Shown here in pieces: positions 52,333-61,514 of a stretch of DNA of 64,000 nucleotides. A program made the translations under genes and the position numbers. The stretch comes from Alphaproteobacteria bacterium. Lineage in GTDB: Bacteria; Pseudomonadota; Alphaproteobacteria; Micropepsales; Micropepsaceae. The DNA lies in NCBI GenBank assembly GCA_947462105.1, contig CANHNJ010000010.1:17824-81823 (forward strand). The letters run 5' to 3'. Under the pieces are notes generated by a model. It saw only the letters and a list, made by a program, of their open reading frames with translations. It did no database searches and was not told where the DNA came from. The first letter of the stretch is position 1. Every line of letters starts with the position of its first letter.

Positions 52333-53568
52333 TTAATGGCCAACGCTTTCTCCATGCAGGTTCACATTCAGTCCTTCCACTTCCACTTCCGCTGAAACCC
52401 GCAAGCCCACCATCAGGTCCACGACCTTCAGGATGAGCCAGGTGACGATGGCGGAATAGGCGAAGGTGCCCAGCACATCGTAAAGCTGGATCAGCATCTG
52501 CCCGGCATTGCCGTCCGCCGCCCAGCCCTTGCCCGCGGGATTGATGGCGCTGGAGGCGAACAGACCGGTGAGGATCGCGCCCAACGCCCCGCCGACGCCA
52601 TGCACCCCCCAGGCATCCAGGCTGTTGTCATAGCCCAGCGCCTTCTTCATCCAGACGGCGGCGACATAGCAGACCAGGCCGGCTGCAATGCCGATGAACA
52701 GCGCCCCGACGGGATCGACAAAGCCTGCGGCCGGGGTGATGGCGACCAGACCTGCCACCGCGCCGGAGATCATGCCCAGCACCGAAGGCTTCTGCGCGAT
52801 CAGCCATTCGGCGAACATCCAGGCCAGCGCCGCCGCTGCCGCCGCGATCTGGGTGGCGGTCATCGACATGGCGGCGCTGCCGCCTGCCGTCAGGGCCGAG
52901 CCGGCGTTAAAGCCGAACCAGCCCACCCACAGCAGCGAAGCGCCGATCACCGACAGCACGAGGTTGTGCGGCGCCATGTTCCCGGTGCCGTGACCCAGCC
53001 GCTTGCCCAGCACGATGGCACAGACCAGCGCCGCCGTGCCGGCATTGAGATGCACGACCGAGCCGCCGGCATAATCCAGTGCGCCCATCGTGAAGAGCCA
53101 GCCGCCGCCCCAGACCCAATGGGCGATGGGGCAATAGACCAGGATCAGCCACAGCCCGCTGAACCAGAGATAGGCGGAGAATTTCATCCGGTCGGCGAAG
53201 GCGCCCGCGATCAGCGCCGGGGTGATGATGGCGAAGGTCATCTGGAACATCATGAACAGCGCTTCGGGAATGGTGCCGGTCAGCGCGTTGGTGGTGAGCG
53301 GCGCCAGGAACAGATGCGACAGCCCGCCGATAAAGAGGTCCAGGCCGGGATCAGGATTGGCCTTGAAGGCCAGGGAATAGCCGATCACCATCCACAGCAC
53401 GGTCATCAGCGCGGTGGCGGCAAAGCTTTGCGCCAGCGTCGCCAGCACGTTCTTCCTGCGCACCATGCCGCCATAGAACAGCGCCAGGCCGGGAATCGTC
53501 ATCAGCAGCACCAGTGCGGTGGCGGTGAGCATCCAGGCGGTGTCGCCACTGTTCAGCCTGGCTGGCAT
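52333..53568 (-). CDS. Ammonium transporter (Amt family), second copy
   Basis: 411-residue Amt/Rh channel without a signal peptide. Eleven hydrophobic helices, with the pore histidines in VVHLNAGTAALVCAIVLG and GVHGVGGALGAIL. Near the start, PGLALFYGGMVRRKNVLATL is the standard motif. The cytoplasmic tail is short (VEVEGLNVNLHGESVGH). It lies 98 bases after the first amt gene and has no PII gene of its own. A terminator-like hairpin lies between the two, so it may also be transcribed separately. Confidence 0.95.
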   Translation of the reverse strand: MPARLNSGDTAWMLTATALVLLMTIPGLALFYGGMVRRKNVLATLAQSFAATALMTVLWMVIGYSLAFKANPDPGLDLFIGGLSHLFLAPLTTNALTGTIPEALFMMFQMTFAIITPALIAGAFADRMKFSAYLWFSGLWLILVYCPIAHWVWGGGWLFTMGALDYAGGSVVHLNAGTAALVCAIVLGKRLGHGTGNMAPHNLVLSVIGASLLWVGWFGFNAGSALTAGGSAAMSMTATQIAAAAAALAWMFAEWLIAQKPSVLGMISGAVAGLVAITPAAGFVDPVGALFIGIAAGLVCYVAAVWMKKALGYDNSLDAWGVHGVGGALGAILTGLFASSAINPAGKGWAADGNAGQMLIQLYDVLGTFAYSAIVTWLILKVVDLMVGLRVSAEVEVEGLNVNLHGESVGH

Positions 53569-53610
53569 CGTTGATTCCTTCCCGCGCCACTATAGCAGCC
53601 CGCACCCCAA

Positions 53611-53644
53611 AAGCAGAAAGGGGCGCGGATTGCTCCGCGCCCCT
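53611..53644 (-). terminator. Rho-independent terminator after the first amt gene
   Basis: GGGGCGCGGA-GCAA-TCCGCGCCCC on the minus strand followed by TTTCTGCTTTT. It lies between the two amt genes, 23 bases after the stop of the upstream gene (53667). Confidence 0.85.
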
Positions 53645-53666
53645 GTCGTTTCACTGAAGATGTGGC

Positions 53667-55091
53667 TTAGTGGCTGTAAGCGCGCTCGCCATGCTCGGTG
53701 ATGTCCAGGCCTTCGCGTTCCTTCTCTTCGGTCACGCGCAGGCCGAAGATGACCTTGATGACCAGGAAGACGATGGTGCTGCCGACGCCCGACCACACGA
53801 TGGTGGTGAGGACGCCCTTGAGCTGCGCCATGACCTGGGTCGCCATGCCCGGATAGACGGCAGCGCCGCCAGCGGTGTAGTCGACGATGCCCGCGCCGCC
53901 CAGGGCCGGATCGACGACTATGCCGGTGGCGATGGCGCCGACGATACCGCCGATGCAATGCACGCCGAAGACATCCAGGCTGTCATCGTACTTGAGCGCG
54001 TTCTTCACCACGGAGACGAAGAACAGGCAGATCGGGCTGACCACGATACCCAGCACGATCGCGCCCATCGGACCGGCAAAGCCGGCGGCGGGGGTGATCG
54101 CGACGAGACCGGCAACGACGCCGGAGGCCGCACCCAGCAGGCTGGGCTTGCCCTTCAGGATCCACTCGACCAGCGGCCAGACGATGCCGGCAGCAGCGGT
54201 GGCCAGGAAGGTGTTCAGCATCGCCAGTCCGGCATAGCCGTTCGCTTCCAGGTTGGAACCGGCATTGAAGCCGAACCAGCCGACCCACAGCAGGCTGGCG
54301 CCGACCATGGTCAGCGTCAGCGAGTGCGGGGCCATCGGCTCGTGGCCGTAACCGACGCGCTTGCCAACCAGCAGGCAGCCCACCAGGGCGGCGATACCGG
54401 CGTTGATGTGCACGACGGTGCCGCCCGCGAAGTCGAGGGCGCCGAAGCCCCAGATCATGCCGGCGCCGGCCACGGTGGCGTCAGCCGGATGGGTGGAAGC
54501 GAACTCCGGACCCGCCCAGAACCAAACCATGTGCGCCATCGGGAAGTAGACCAGGGTGGGCCACAGGACCGAGAAGGCGCAGATGGCGCTGAACTTGATG
54601 CGTTCGGCGAAGCTGCCAATGACCAGCGCGGTGGTGATCGCCGCAAAGGTCATCTGGAAGGCCACGAAGACGATCTCCGGGATGACGACGCCACGCGAGA
54701 AGGTCTCGACATTGGCGGCGGTGTCCACACCCTTGAGCAGCGCCTTGGAGAAGCCGCCGACATAGGCGTTCAGCGAACCGCCATCGGTGAAGGCCATGGA
54801 GTAGCCCCACAGCGCCCACACGATCATCACGATGCAGGTGATGACCAGCGTCTGGGTCAGGACCGACAGCATGTTCTTCGCGCGGACCAGGCCGCCATAG
54901 AACAGGGCCAGGCCCGGCACGATCATGAGAAGGACCAGGATGGTGGAAACCAGCATCCAGGCGGTGTCACCCTTGTCGGGCGTCGGCGCGGCGGCAGGCG
55001 TCTGGGCCAGCGCAACGCCAGCGGTCAGTGCGAGGGCGCCGAGACCGGCGACCAGGCCAAGGCCCGCTTTCTTGAGTTGTTCGAGTTTCAT
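53667..55091 (-). CDS. amtB: Ammonium transporter AmtB-type with signal peptide
   Basis: 474-residue Amt channel. It carries an N-terminal signal peptide (GLGALALTAGVALAQTPAAA), an uncommon but known feature of bacterial Amt proteins. Pore histidines are in VVHINAGIAALVGCLLVG and GVHCIGGIVGAIATG. The Phe gate region includes VPGLALFYGGLVRAKNMLSV. It follows glnK by 16 bases, the usual glnK-amtB unit in which GlnK blocks the channel when nitrogen is plentiful. Confidence 0.97.
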   Translation of the reverse strand: MKLEQLKKAGLGLVAGLGALALTAGVALAQTPAAAPTPDKGDTAWMLVSTILVLLMIVPGLALFYGGLVRAKNMLSVLTQTLVITCIVMIVWALWGYSMAFTDGGSLNAYVGGFSKALLKGVDTAANVETFSRGVVIPEIVFVAFQMTFAAITTALVIGSFAERIKFSAICAFSVLWPTLVYFPMAHMVWFWAGPEFASTHPADATVAGAGMIWGFGALDFAGGTVVHINAGIAALVGCLLVGKRVGYGHEPMAPHSLTLTMVGASLLWVGWFGFNAGSNLEANGYAGLAMLNTFLATAAAGIVWPLVEWILKGKPSLLGAASGVVAGLVAITPAAGFAGPMGAIVLGIVVSPICLFFVSVVKNALKYDDSLDVFGVHCIGGIVGAIATGIVVDPALGGAGIVDYTAGGAAVYPGMATQVMAQLKGVLTTIVWSGVGSTIVFLVIKVIFGLRVTEEKEREGLDITEHGERAYSH

Positions 55092-55107
55092 CTATCTGTC
55101 CCCTTGA

Positions 55108-55670
<563 letters not shown>

Positions 55671-56894
55671 GTGAGACAGGCAGACATCATCATTTCGGGC
55701 GGTGGAATGGTCGGGCTGTCGCTCGGCCTGGCCCTGGCGCAGGGCGGCTTTCGCACCGTGGTCGCCGATATCGCGCCCATGACGGCGCAGCTTGATCCGA
55801 ACTTCGATGGCCGGGTCTCGGCCCTGGCCTATGCCACCATCCGCATGGTCCGGGCGCTGGGCGTGTGGGACGCGATGGCTGCGCACGCCCAGCCCATCCG
55901 CGAAATCCTGGTCACCGATGGCGCGCCGGGCCGCGCCGCTTCGCCTTTCTCGCTGCATTTCGATGCCCAGGAAGTGGGCGCGCCGCAACTGGGCGCGATT
56001 GTCGAGAACCGCCATATCCGTGCCGCGCTGGCGGCGCGTGCGGCGCAGGAGAAGAACCTGACGCTGATCGCGCCCGCCGCCGTGACGGGCGTGACGGTAA
56101 CGGGCATTGGCGTCACCGCCACCCTGAGCAATGGCGAAACCGTCTCGGCGGCCCTGGCCATCGCCGCCGATGGCCGGGTTTCGCCGTTGCGCGAAAATAT
56201 GGGCATCAAGACCATCGGCTGGTCCTATCCGCAGACTGGCATCGTCGCGACGGTGGCGCATGCGCGCCCGCATAATGGCGTCGCCTATGAGCATTTCCTG
56301 CCGGCGGGGCCGTTCGCAATCCTGCCCATGACCGACAACAGGTCGTCGCTGGTGTGGACCGAAGAAAAAGCCAAAGCCCCGGCGCTGCTGGCGCTGGACG
56401 AAGCGCGCTTCAACGCAGAGCTGGCAAAGCGCTTCGGCGCGCATCTGGGTGACGTGCGGGTGACGGGGCCGCGCTGGTCCTATCCGCTGTCCTTCCATAT
56501 CGCCCGCGATTTCGTGCGCCCACGCTTTGCGCTGGCGGGCGATTGCGCCCACGGCATCCATCCCATTGCCGGGCAGGGTCTCAATCTGGGCCTGAAAGAC
56601 GCCGCCGCGCTGGCCGAAGTGCTGCTGGATGCAGCGCGGCTGGGCCAGGATATCGGCGCGCTGGATGTGCTGAAGCGTTACGAGCGCTGGCGGCGATTCG
56701 ATTCTGTTGCGATGGCCGCCAGCACCGACGCGCTCAACCGGCTCTTCTCCAACGATATCGCGCCGCTGCGGCTGTTGCGCGATGTCGGCATGGGGATCGT
56801 CGATTCCATCGGGCCGGCAAGGCGCTTCTTCATGCGCCATGCCGGTGGCGATGTCGGAAAGCTGCCTCGCCTCATGCGCGGCGAAGCGGCCTGA
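55671..56894 (+). CDS. UbiH/COQ6-family FAD-dependent hydroxylase
   Basis: 407-residue flavoprotein monooxygenase of the ubiquinone-hydroxylase group. The dinucleotide-binding GGGMVGLSLGLALA is at residues ~10-23. The DG motif is in ALAIAADGRVSP, and the family signature FALAGDCAHGIHPIAGQGLN is near residue 285. It probably hydroxylates C5 or C6 of the quinone ring and complements Coq7. The start is GTG 55671 (VRQADIII). Repeat C3 begins at its stop codon. Confidence 0.93.
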   Translation: MRQADIIISGGGMVGLSLGLALAQGGFRTVVADIAPMTAQLDPNFDGRVSALAYATIRMVRALGVWDAMAAHAQPIREILVTDGAPGRAASPFSLHFDAQEVGAPQLGAIVENRHIRAALAARAAQEKNLTLIAPAAVTGVTVTGIGVTATLSNGETVSAALAIAADGRVSPLRENMGIKTIGWSYPQTGIVATVAHARPHNGVAYEHFLPAGPFAILPMTDNRSSLVWTEEKAKAPALLALDEARFNAELAKRFGAHLGDVRVTGPRWSYPLSFHIARDFVRPRFALAGDCAHGIHPIAGQGLNLGLKDAAALAEVLLDAARLGQDIGALDVLKRYERWRRFDSVAMAASTDALNRLFSNDIAPLRLLRDVGMGIVDSIGPARRFFMRHAGGDVGKLPRLMRGEAA

Positions 56895-56991
56895 CGCGAT
56901 CTTTTGCCCTCAGGGTTCGTCGCGCGTCGCTCATGGGCCAGTTGCCCACATCGCTCCTTGCTCCTCCCCGGCGGACAAAATCTCTGCGTCA
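56892..56991. repeat. Dispersed structured repeat, family C copy 3
   Basis: 100 bases. Outer arms TGACGC/GCGTCA, middle TTTTG/CAAAA arm with a weaker inner pairing, central hairpin GGGC-CAGTT-GCCC. GTTCGTCGCGC is conserved. It starts on the stop codon of the UbiH-family gene. Confidence 0.85.
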
Positions 56992-56996
56992 GGTGC

Positions 56997-57308
56997 TTAT
57001 GACGGGTCGTTCTGTGATGGGGGCGGCGCCTTCAGGATCATCCACGCTGCCAGTAACGCCATGCCGATGCTGGCAAGCACCGCCAGCACCAGCGGCGTCA
57101 GCGGCGCGGCCTGCGCCTGGGCGTCATGATAGAACGGTCCCTGCACCAGCGCGGTGGTGGTGAAGCCGATGGCGCCGCCGATCAGCGCCGCCAGCGCGGC
57201 GCGCCGCGCCTTGCCGGCGGGGGCCACAAACGCTGCGCCCAGCCATACCGCCAGCGCGATGACGCCTGCCGTGATCACGCCCATCAACACCAGGACGATC
57301 GGGCTCAT
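56997..57308 (-). CDS. Small membrane protein, unknown
   Basis: 103-residue protein with three hydrophobic helices (MGVITAGVIALAVWLGAAF; LAALIGGAIGFTTTALVQG; LTPLVLAVLASIGMALLAAW) and a short polar tail (KAPPPSQNDPS). No family is recognised. The stop of its upstream neighbour (57309) is adjacent, so the two look like one small operon. Its own 3' end lies next to repeat C3. Confidence 0.6.
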   Translation of the reverse strand: MSPIVLVLMGVITAGVIALAVWLGAAFVAPAGKARRAALAALIGGAIGFTTTALVQGPFYHDAQAQAAPLTPLVLAVLASIGMALLAAWMILKAPPPSQNDPS

Positions 57309-57716
57309 CTAATGGATCGTCCGCTTCCAGCGCGACCCGGCGCGTTCGCGCGCCGACAGGTTGCTGGGTTTCTCGCGGCCCATCAGGGCGGCGGGCAGGT
57401 CTTCATAGAAACGCCGCGCCACCACGGCGACACGGCGGGCCCGCATCTCCTCGGCTTCGTCACGGCTGGCATAGGCCTGCGCCTCAAACAGATAGTGCGT
57501 GAGCGGCCCGGACTTGATCTCCTGCACTTCCTCGACCTGCTCGCTAGCGATGTCGAGGGCATGGCGGATATGGGCCTGGGGGTCATGCCGCTCCTGCTCC
57601 TGCCGGGCGATGCGGGCGACATTGCTCTCATCGAACTTCTTCAGGCGCGGAAGGGCAAAGCGGTAGAACAGCAGGCAGGCGAAAATCAGGCCGCTCATCC
57701 AAAATACATTTGTCAT
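57309..57716 (-). CDS. Membrane-anchored hypothetical protein
   Basis: 135-residue protein with one N-terminal membrane helix (FWMSGLIFACLLFYRFALPR) and a cytoplasmic helical tail rich in charged residues (ASRDEAEEMRARRVAVVARR). No family is recognised. The predicted topology is N-out/C-in. ATG 57716 (MTNVFW) is taken; a longer frame to 57731 adds five residues. It ends where the small membrane gene begins, so they share a transcript. Repeat B2 lies upstream. Confidence 0.55.
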   Translation of the reverse strand: MTNVFWMSGLIFACLLFYRFALPRLKKFDESNVARIARQEQERHDPQAHIRHALDIASEQVEEVQEIKSGPLTHYLFEAQAYASRDEAEEMRARRVAVVARRFYEDLPAALMGREKPSNLSARERAGSRWKRTIH

Positions 57717-57723
57717 TTTTGTT

Positions 57724-57807
57724 GCCCCCATCTGTCGGCCACGCGGGCAGGCCCGCTAGCGGACATCTTCCCCCGCCAGTCCTTCGGACGCGGGAGAAGA
57801 AAGCCGG
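57724..57807. repeat. Dispersed structured repeat, family B copy 2
   Basis: Same cruciform and C/G-rich arms as B1 with a few differences (GTCGGCC for GTCCGCC, GTCCTTCGGAC for AATGCTTCGCAT). It contains the last 16 codons and stop of zapE on the minus strand. Confidence 0.85.
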
Positions 57808-58871
57808 TGTGTGCCATGCCCCTGCTGCAAATAGGTCTCGCTGCGCATTTCGACAAGGCGCGAGGCCGTCCGCCGGAAGGCTTCGGCGCCGAAATCGTCG
57901 GCCAGCAGGGCTTCTGGCGGCGCGGCGGCCGAGCAGACCAGCTTCACCCCTTCGTCGTACAGCGTGTCGATCAACAAAGTGAAGCGCCGGGCCCAGTTGC
58001 GCATTTCGGGCGTCAGCACCGGGATATGGTCGATGAAGACGGTGTGGAAATCCTGCGCGATGGCAAGATAGTCAGCCCCGCCCAGCGGCCGGCCGCACAA
58101 TTCCTCGAAGCCGAAACGCGCCGCGCCGCGTCCCGCGCGCGGTATCACCACGGTGCGGCCCAGCACGGTCAGGCTGGCAGGCTTGCCAGGGCCGCCCGCG
58201 ACTTTGCCCCAGGCCGCCTCCATCGCCGCATCGGTTTGCGGCGACAGCGGCGACATATAGACGTCCATGTCCTTCAGGTTCTGCAGGCGATAGTCGGTGG
58301 GCCCGTTCAGTGTCACCACCTCTATCCGCGCCTGGATCTGTGCAATGAAAGGCACGAAGAGCGGGCGGTTGAGGCCGCCTTCATACAGGCGTTCCGGCGG
58401 GGTGTTGCTGGTCGCCACGATCACCATGCCCTGTGCAAAGAATTGCTCGAACAGGCGGCCCAGGATCATCGCGTCGGCCACGTCGGTGACCTGGAATTCG
58501 TCGAAGCACAGCAGGCGCGCGTCTTTGGCGATGGCGCGGGCCAAGGGCGCGATGGGATCGTCCATGCCCGGCTGGGCGCGCAGCGCATGGATGCGGGCAT
58601 GGACATCGCGCATGAAGGCGTTGAAATGCAGGCGCTGCTTTTTTGGCTCCGGTGCGTCGGCGAAGAACAGGTCCATCAGCATGGTTTTGCCGCGCCCGAC
58701 ATCGCCCCAGATGTAGAGCCCCTTCAGGGTTTCGCGGGACCGGAACAGGGAAAAACCTTTCGGCGTCAGCGCGCGGGCCAACGCCGCCAGCTTCGCCGCT
58801 GCTGCGGTCTGCGCCGGATCGGGTTTCAGCTCGCCCGCGTCCAGGGCACGGGCATAGGACGATGGCGTCAT
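57756..58871 (-). CDS. zapE: Cell division ATPase ZapE (AFG1 family)
   Basis: 371-residue AAA+ ATPase that affects Z-ring stability and quality control. Walker A is in WGDVGRGKTMLMDLFF, Walker B in LLCFDEFQVTDVADAM. Sensor 1 is ATSNTPPERLYEGG and the arginine finger region is RAGRGAARFGFEELCGR. The last 16 residues (RLSSPASEGLAGEDVR) and the stop are encoded by repeat B2, so the natural C-terminus has been replaced. The start is ATG 58871, overlapping citE by four bases. Confidence 0.94.
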   Translation of the reverse strand: MTPSSYARALDAGELKPDPAQTAAAAKLAALARALTPKGFSLFRSRETLKGLYIWGDVGRGKTMLMDLFFADAPEPKKQRLHFNAFMRDVHARIHALRAQPGMDDPIAPLARAIAKDARLLCFDEFQVTDVADAMILGRLFEQFFAQGMVIVATSNTPPERLYEGGLNRPLFVPFIAQIQARIEVVTLNGPTDYRLQNLKDMDVYMSPLSPQTDAAMEAAWGKVAGGPGKPASLTVLGRTVVIPRAGRGAARFGFEELCGRPLGGADYLAIAQDFHTVFIDHIPVLTPEMRNWARRFTLLIDTLYDEGVKLVCSAAAPPEALLADDFGAEAFRRTASRLVEMRSETYLQQGHGTHRLSSPASEGLAGEDVR

Positions 58872-59653
58872 GGTGCCTCGTCCAGCACGGCCTGCGCCAT
58901 CTGCGCATCCAGCCGTTCCACCATCTGGCCTTCGAAATTGATCACGCCCTTGTCCCGGTTCTGCGGTGCGGCGAACGTAGCCAGCAGGCGGCGGGCGCGA
59001 TCCATCTCTGCGGGCGAAGGCGCGAAGGCAGCGCGGGCCGCATCGATCTGGGCCGGGTGGATCACGGTCTTGCCATCGAACCCGAAATCGCGGGCCATCG
59101 CGCAGGCGCTCTCGAAACCGGCCATATCGGCAATGTCGTTGTGCACGCTGTCCAGCGCCAGCGCGCCATGCGCCCGCGCCGCCGTCACCAGCGCAGACAT
59201 GGCGTAATGTAGGTTGCTGCGCCCGGCGACAGGCCGCGCGCCCAGCTCTTTCAGCAGGTCATTGGCGCCCAGCACCAGCGCCGTGGCCGACCGCGCGATC
59301 TGCGGCAGCGCCAGCACGGCGGCGGGGGTCTCGATCATCGCCCAGAGCGGTGCTTTGGTCAGCAGCCGTGCCGCCGCCAGGTCGGCGTCGCTCGTGACCT
59401 TGGGCAGCGCGATGGCGTCGGCGCCGTGCGCGGCCTTCAGGTCTTCGACGCCGAACGGGCTGGTGAGTGGATTGATCCGCACCACGGTCGGGCGCGGGCC
59501 AAAGGCGCGGGCGGCAATTGCCGCCTGCACCGCCGCACGCGCTGCGGCTTTCTCGCCGTCACCCACTGCATCTTCCAGATCGAGGATGACGGCGTCACAG
59601 GCCAGCCCGCGCGCCTTCTCGATCGCCCGGGCATTGCTGCCCGGGACGAACAA
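58868..59653 (-). CDS. CoA ester lyase (CitE/MclA-like)
   Basis: HpcH/HpaI-CitE-fold TIM-barrel enzyme. Mg2+ ligands are in ILDLEDAVGDGEKAAAR, and further active-site residues are VVRINPLTSPF, AMIETPAAVL and LVLGANDLLKELG. The product likely cleaves a malyl- or citramalyl-CoA thioester. The usual start is a few residues before LFVPGSNAR. TTG 59653 gives the shortest form. An upstream ATT at 59677 would add RSGRIRTA. There is no ATG/GTG. It overlaps zapE and follows DUF1330. Confidence 0.86.
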   Translation of the reverse strand: MFVPGSNARAIEKARGLACDAVILDLEDAVGDGEKAAARAAVQAAIAARAFGPRPTVVRINPLTSPFGVEDLKAAHGADAIALPKVTSDADLAAARLLTKAPLWAMIETPAAVLALPQIARSATALVLGANDLLKELGARPVAGRSNLHYAMSALVTAARAHGALALDSVHNDIADMAGFESACAMARDFGFDGKTVIHPAQIDAARAAFAPSPAEMDRARRLLATFAAPQNRDKGVINFEGQMVERLDAQMAQAVLDEAP

Positions 59654-59679
59654 GGCGGTGCGGATGCGGCCGCTACGAA

Positions 59680-59970
59680 TTATTCAACGCCTTCGACCAC
59701 GAGGAACTCGCCGTCGCTGATCGACTGGCGGATCAGCTTGGCTTCGGAATATTCCGGCGAGTTGTAGCAGGCCAGCGCCGCTTCCATCGAGGGGAACTCC
59801 ACCACCACGTTGCGGGCGCGCGCCGGGCCTTCCAGCACTTCGGTCTTGCCGCCACGCGCCAGGAACTTGGCGCCGTTGCGCACATAGGCCGGGCGGCCGA
59901 TCTCGACATACTTCTTGTAGGCTTCGGCGTCACGGACATCGACGCGGGCAATCCAATAGACCTTCGGCAT
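59680..59970 (-). CDS. DUF1330 family protein
   Basis: 96-residue ferredoxin-like (ABM) fold protein: KVYWIARVDVRDAEAYKKYV, then FLARGGKTEVLEGPARARNV and VVEFPSMEAALACYNSPEYS. These dimeric proteins have no established function. ATG 59970 overlaps the stop of asd, so they are coupled. In alphaproteobacteria DUF1330 genes often sit by amino-acid metabolism genes. The frame upstream to 60138 is inside asd and is not used. Confidence 0.9.
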   Translation of the reverse strand: MPKVYWIARVDVRDAEAYKKYVEIGRPAYVRNGAKFLARGGKTEVLEGPARARNVVVEFPSMEAALACYNSPEYSEAKLIRQSISDGEFLVVEGVE

Positions 59971-60992
59971 TATGCACTCCTGAGCAGTTTGCGTTTGATG
60001 AGGGCTTCGGCGATCTGCACGGCGTTGGTCGCCGCGCCCTTGCGCAGATTGTCGGCGACGATCCACAGCGACAGGCCGTGGTCCACCGTCGGGTCCTTGC
60101 GGATGCGGCTGACATAGGTGGCGTCTTCGCCCGCACATTCGATGGGCGTGGCGTAGCCGCCATCCTCGCGCTTGTCGACCACCAGCACGCCCGGCGCGGC
60201 GCGCAGGGCGTTGCGCGCCTGTTCGGCGGTGATGGGATTCACGAACTCGATGTTGACCGCCTCGCTATGGCCGATGAAGACCGGCACGCGGACGCAGGTG
60301 GCGGTGAGCTGGATGTCGGGGTCCAGGATCTTCTGCGTCTCCACTGCCATCTTCCATTCTTCCTTGGTGAGGCCGGAATCGAGGAAGACGTCGATATGCG
60401 GAATGACATTGAAGGCGATCTGCTTGGTGAACTCGCCGACCTCGACCGGATCGGCGACGAAGACGGCGCGGGTCTGGCGGAACAGTTCGTCCATCGCGTC
60501 CTTGCCCGCGCCGGAGACGGACTGGTAGGTCGAAACCACCACCCGCTTGATCTTCGCCAGGTCGTGCAGCGGCTTCAGCGCCACGACAAGCTGGGCGGTG
60601 GAGCAGTTGGGGTTGGCGACAATGCCCTTCTTGATCTCCAGCAGGGCGTCGGCATTGACCTCCGGCACCACCAGCGGCACGGCGCGGTCCATCCGCCAGG
60701 CGCTGGAATTGTCGATCACGATGCAGCCGGTGGCGGCGATCTTGGGCGCCCATTCCTTGGCAATGTCGCCGCCGGCGCTCATCAGGCAGATGTCGGTGCC
60801 CTTCCAGTCGTAATAGTCCAGCGCCTTGATCTTGAGGACATTGTCATCACCGAACGAGACTTCGGTGCCGACCGAGCGGGTCGAGGCCAGCGCCACCACT
60901 TCGCTGAAGGGAAACTGGCGTTCCACCAGCACCCGCAGCATCTCGCGCCCGACGTTACCGGTGGCGCCGACGACGGCGACTTTATAGGCCAT
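59970..60992 (-). CDS. asd: Aspartate-semialdehyde dehydrogenase
   Basis: 340-residue NADP enzyme that makes aspartate semialdehyde for lysine, threonine, methionine and diaminopimelate. The dinucleotide motif is VAVVGATGNVGREML. The catalytic cysteine is in VANPNCSTAQLV near residue 130 and the base His is in TATCVRVPVFIGHSEAVNIE. ATG 60992 starts MAYKVAVVG, and an extension to 61037 is not conserved. The end overlaps DUF1330 by one base. Confidence 0.97.
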   Translation of the reverse strand: MAYKVAVVGATGNVGREMLRVLVERQFPFSEVVALASTRSVGTEVSFGDDNVLKIKALDYYDWKGTDICLMSAGGDIAKEWAPKIAATGCIVIDNSSAWRMDRAVPLVVPEVNADALLEIKKGIVANPNCSTAQLVVALKPLHDLAKIKRVVVSTYQSVSGAGKDAMDELFRQTRAVFVADPVEVGEFTKQIAFNVIPHIDVFLDSGLTKEEWKMAVETQKILDPDIQLTATCVRVPVFIGHSEAVNIEFVNPITAEQARNALRAAPGVLVVDKREDGGYATPIECAGEDATYVSRIRKDPTVDHGLSLWIVADNLRKGAATNAVQIAEALIKRKLLRSA

Positions 60993-61065
60993 ACCTGAAT
61001 ACCCCTGATGGGCCGCGGTGCGGCCGGGGCAGAGCAATACTAAAGAGGGCGGGGAAGGAAAAGGA

Positions 61066-61368
61066 TTACCGGTTCCAGCGCAGCCGGAGCATGCCGCTGC
61101 CCACGCTCAGGCTGGGCGCATAGGGGTTGCGGGCCTGTGGCGCGATCAGGTCGAACCGGCCGTCGCGCACGCCCAGGCTCTGGGCCACCTGCTCGGAATA
61201 GGTCATGGGGTAGGGGCCGCGCGCCACCGGGGCGGTCATGCTCTGGCGCTGCATCTGCAACTGGGGATTGGGGATGAGGGGCAGGCCGCCGCTGCCCGGG
61301 ACACCGCCTGCGGCTGCGGGCCCTGCCAGGGCGGCAAGCAGGACGGGGGCCGTGCCAGAGCGTGTCAT
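61066..61368 (-). CDS. Small exported protein, unknown
   Basis: 100-residue protein with a signal peptide (RSGTAPVLLAALAGPAAAGG). The mature part is short and basic/polar (PLIPNPQLQMQRQSMTAPVA; MTYSEQVAQSLGVRDGRFDL) and ends MLRLRWNR, like a final beta-strand. ATG 61368 is the first start that places the hydrophobic stretch at the N-terminus. It may be an outer-membrane-associated peptide. No family is recognised, and it stands alone upstream of asd. Confidence 0.6.
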   Translation of the reverse strand: MTRSGTAPVLLAALAGPAAAGGVPGSGGLPLIPNPQLQMQRQSMTAPVARGPYPMTYSEQVAQSLGVRDGRFDLIAPQARNPYAPSLSVGSGMLRLRWNR

Positions 61369-61514
61369 GGCGAAAAACCTGGGGTATCTGCTTGGACAAC
61401 GCGAACCGCCGGAACTTCGTTGCAAGCGCTGTAAAGTTCCTGCGCCGGAATGGCTTGGCGGGGCGCGGACTTGCCCCTAGTCTGCGGGCCGGACTGTCGA
61501 ATTCAGGATACCAG

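Noticed and set aside
57126..59207. 693-codon frame antisense to the small membrane genes, zapE and citE
   Set aside because: Covers several well-supported opposing genes; Gln/Arg/His-rich antisense composition.
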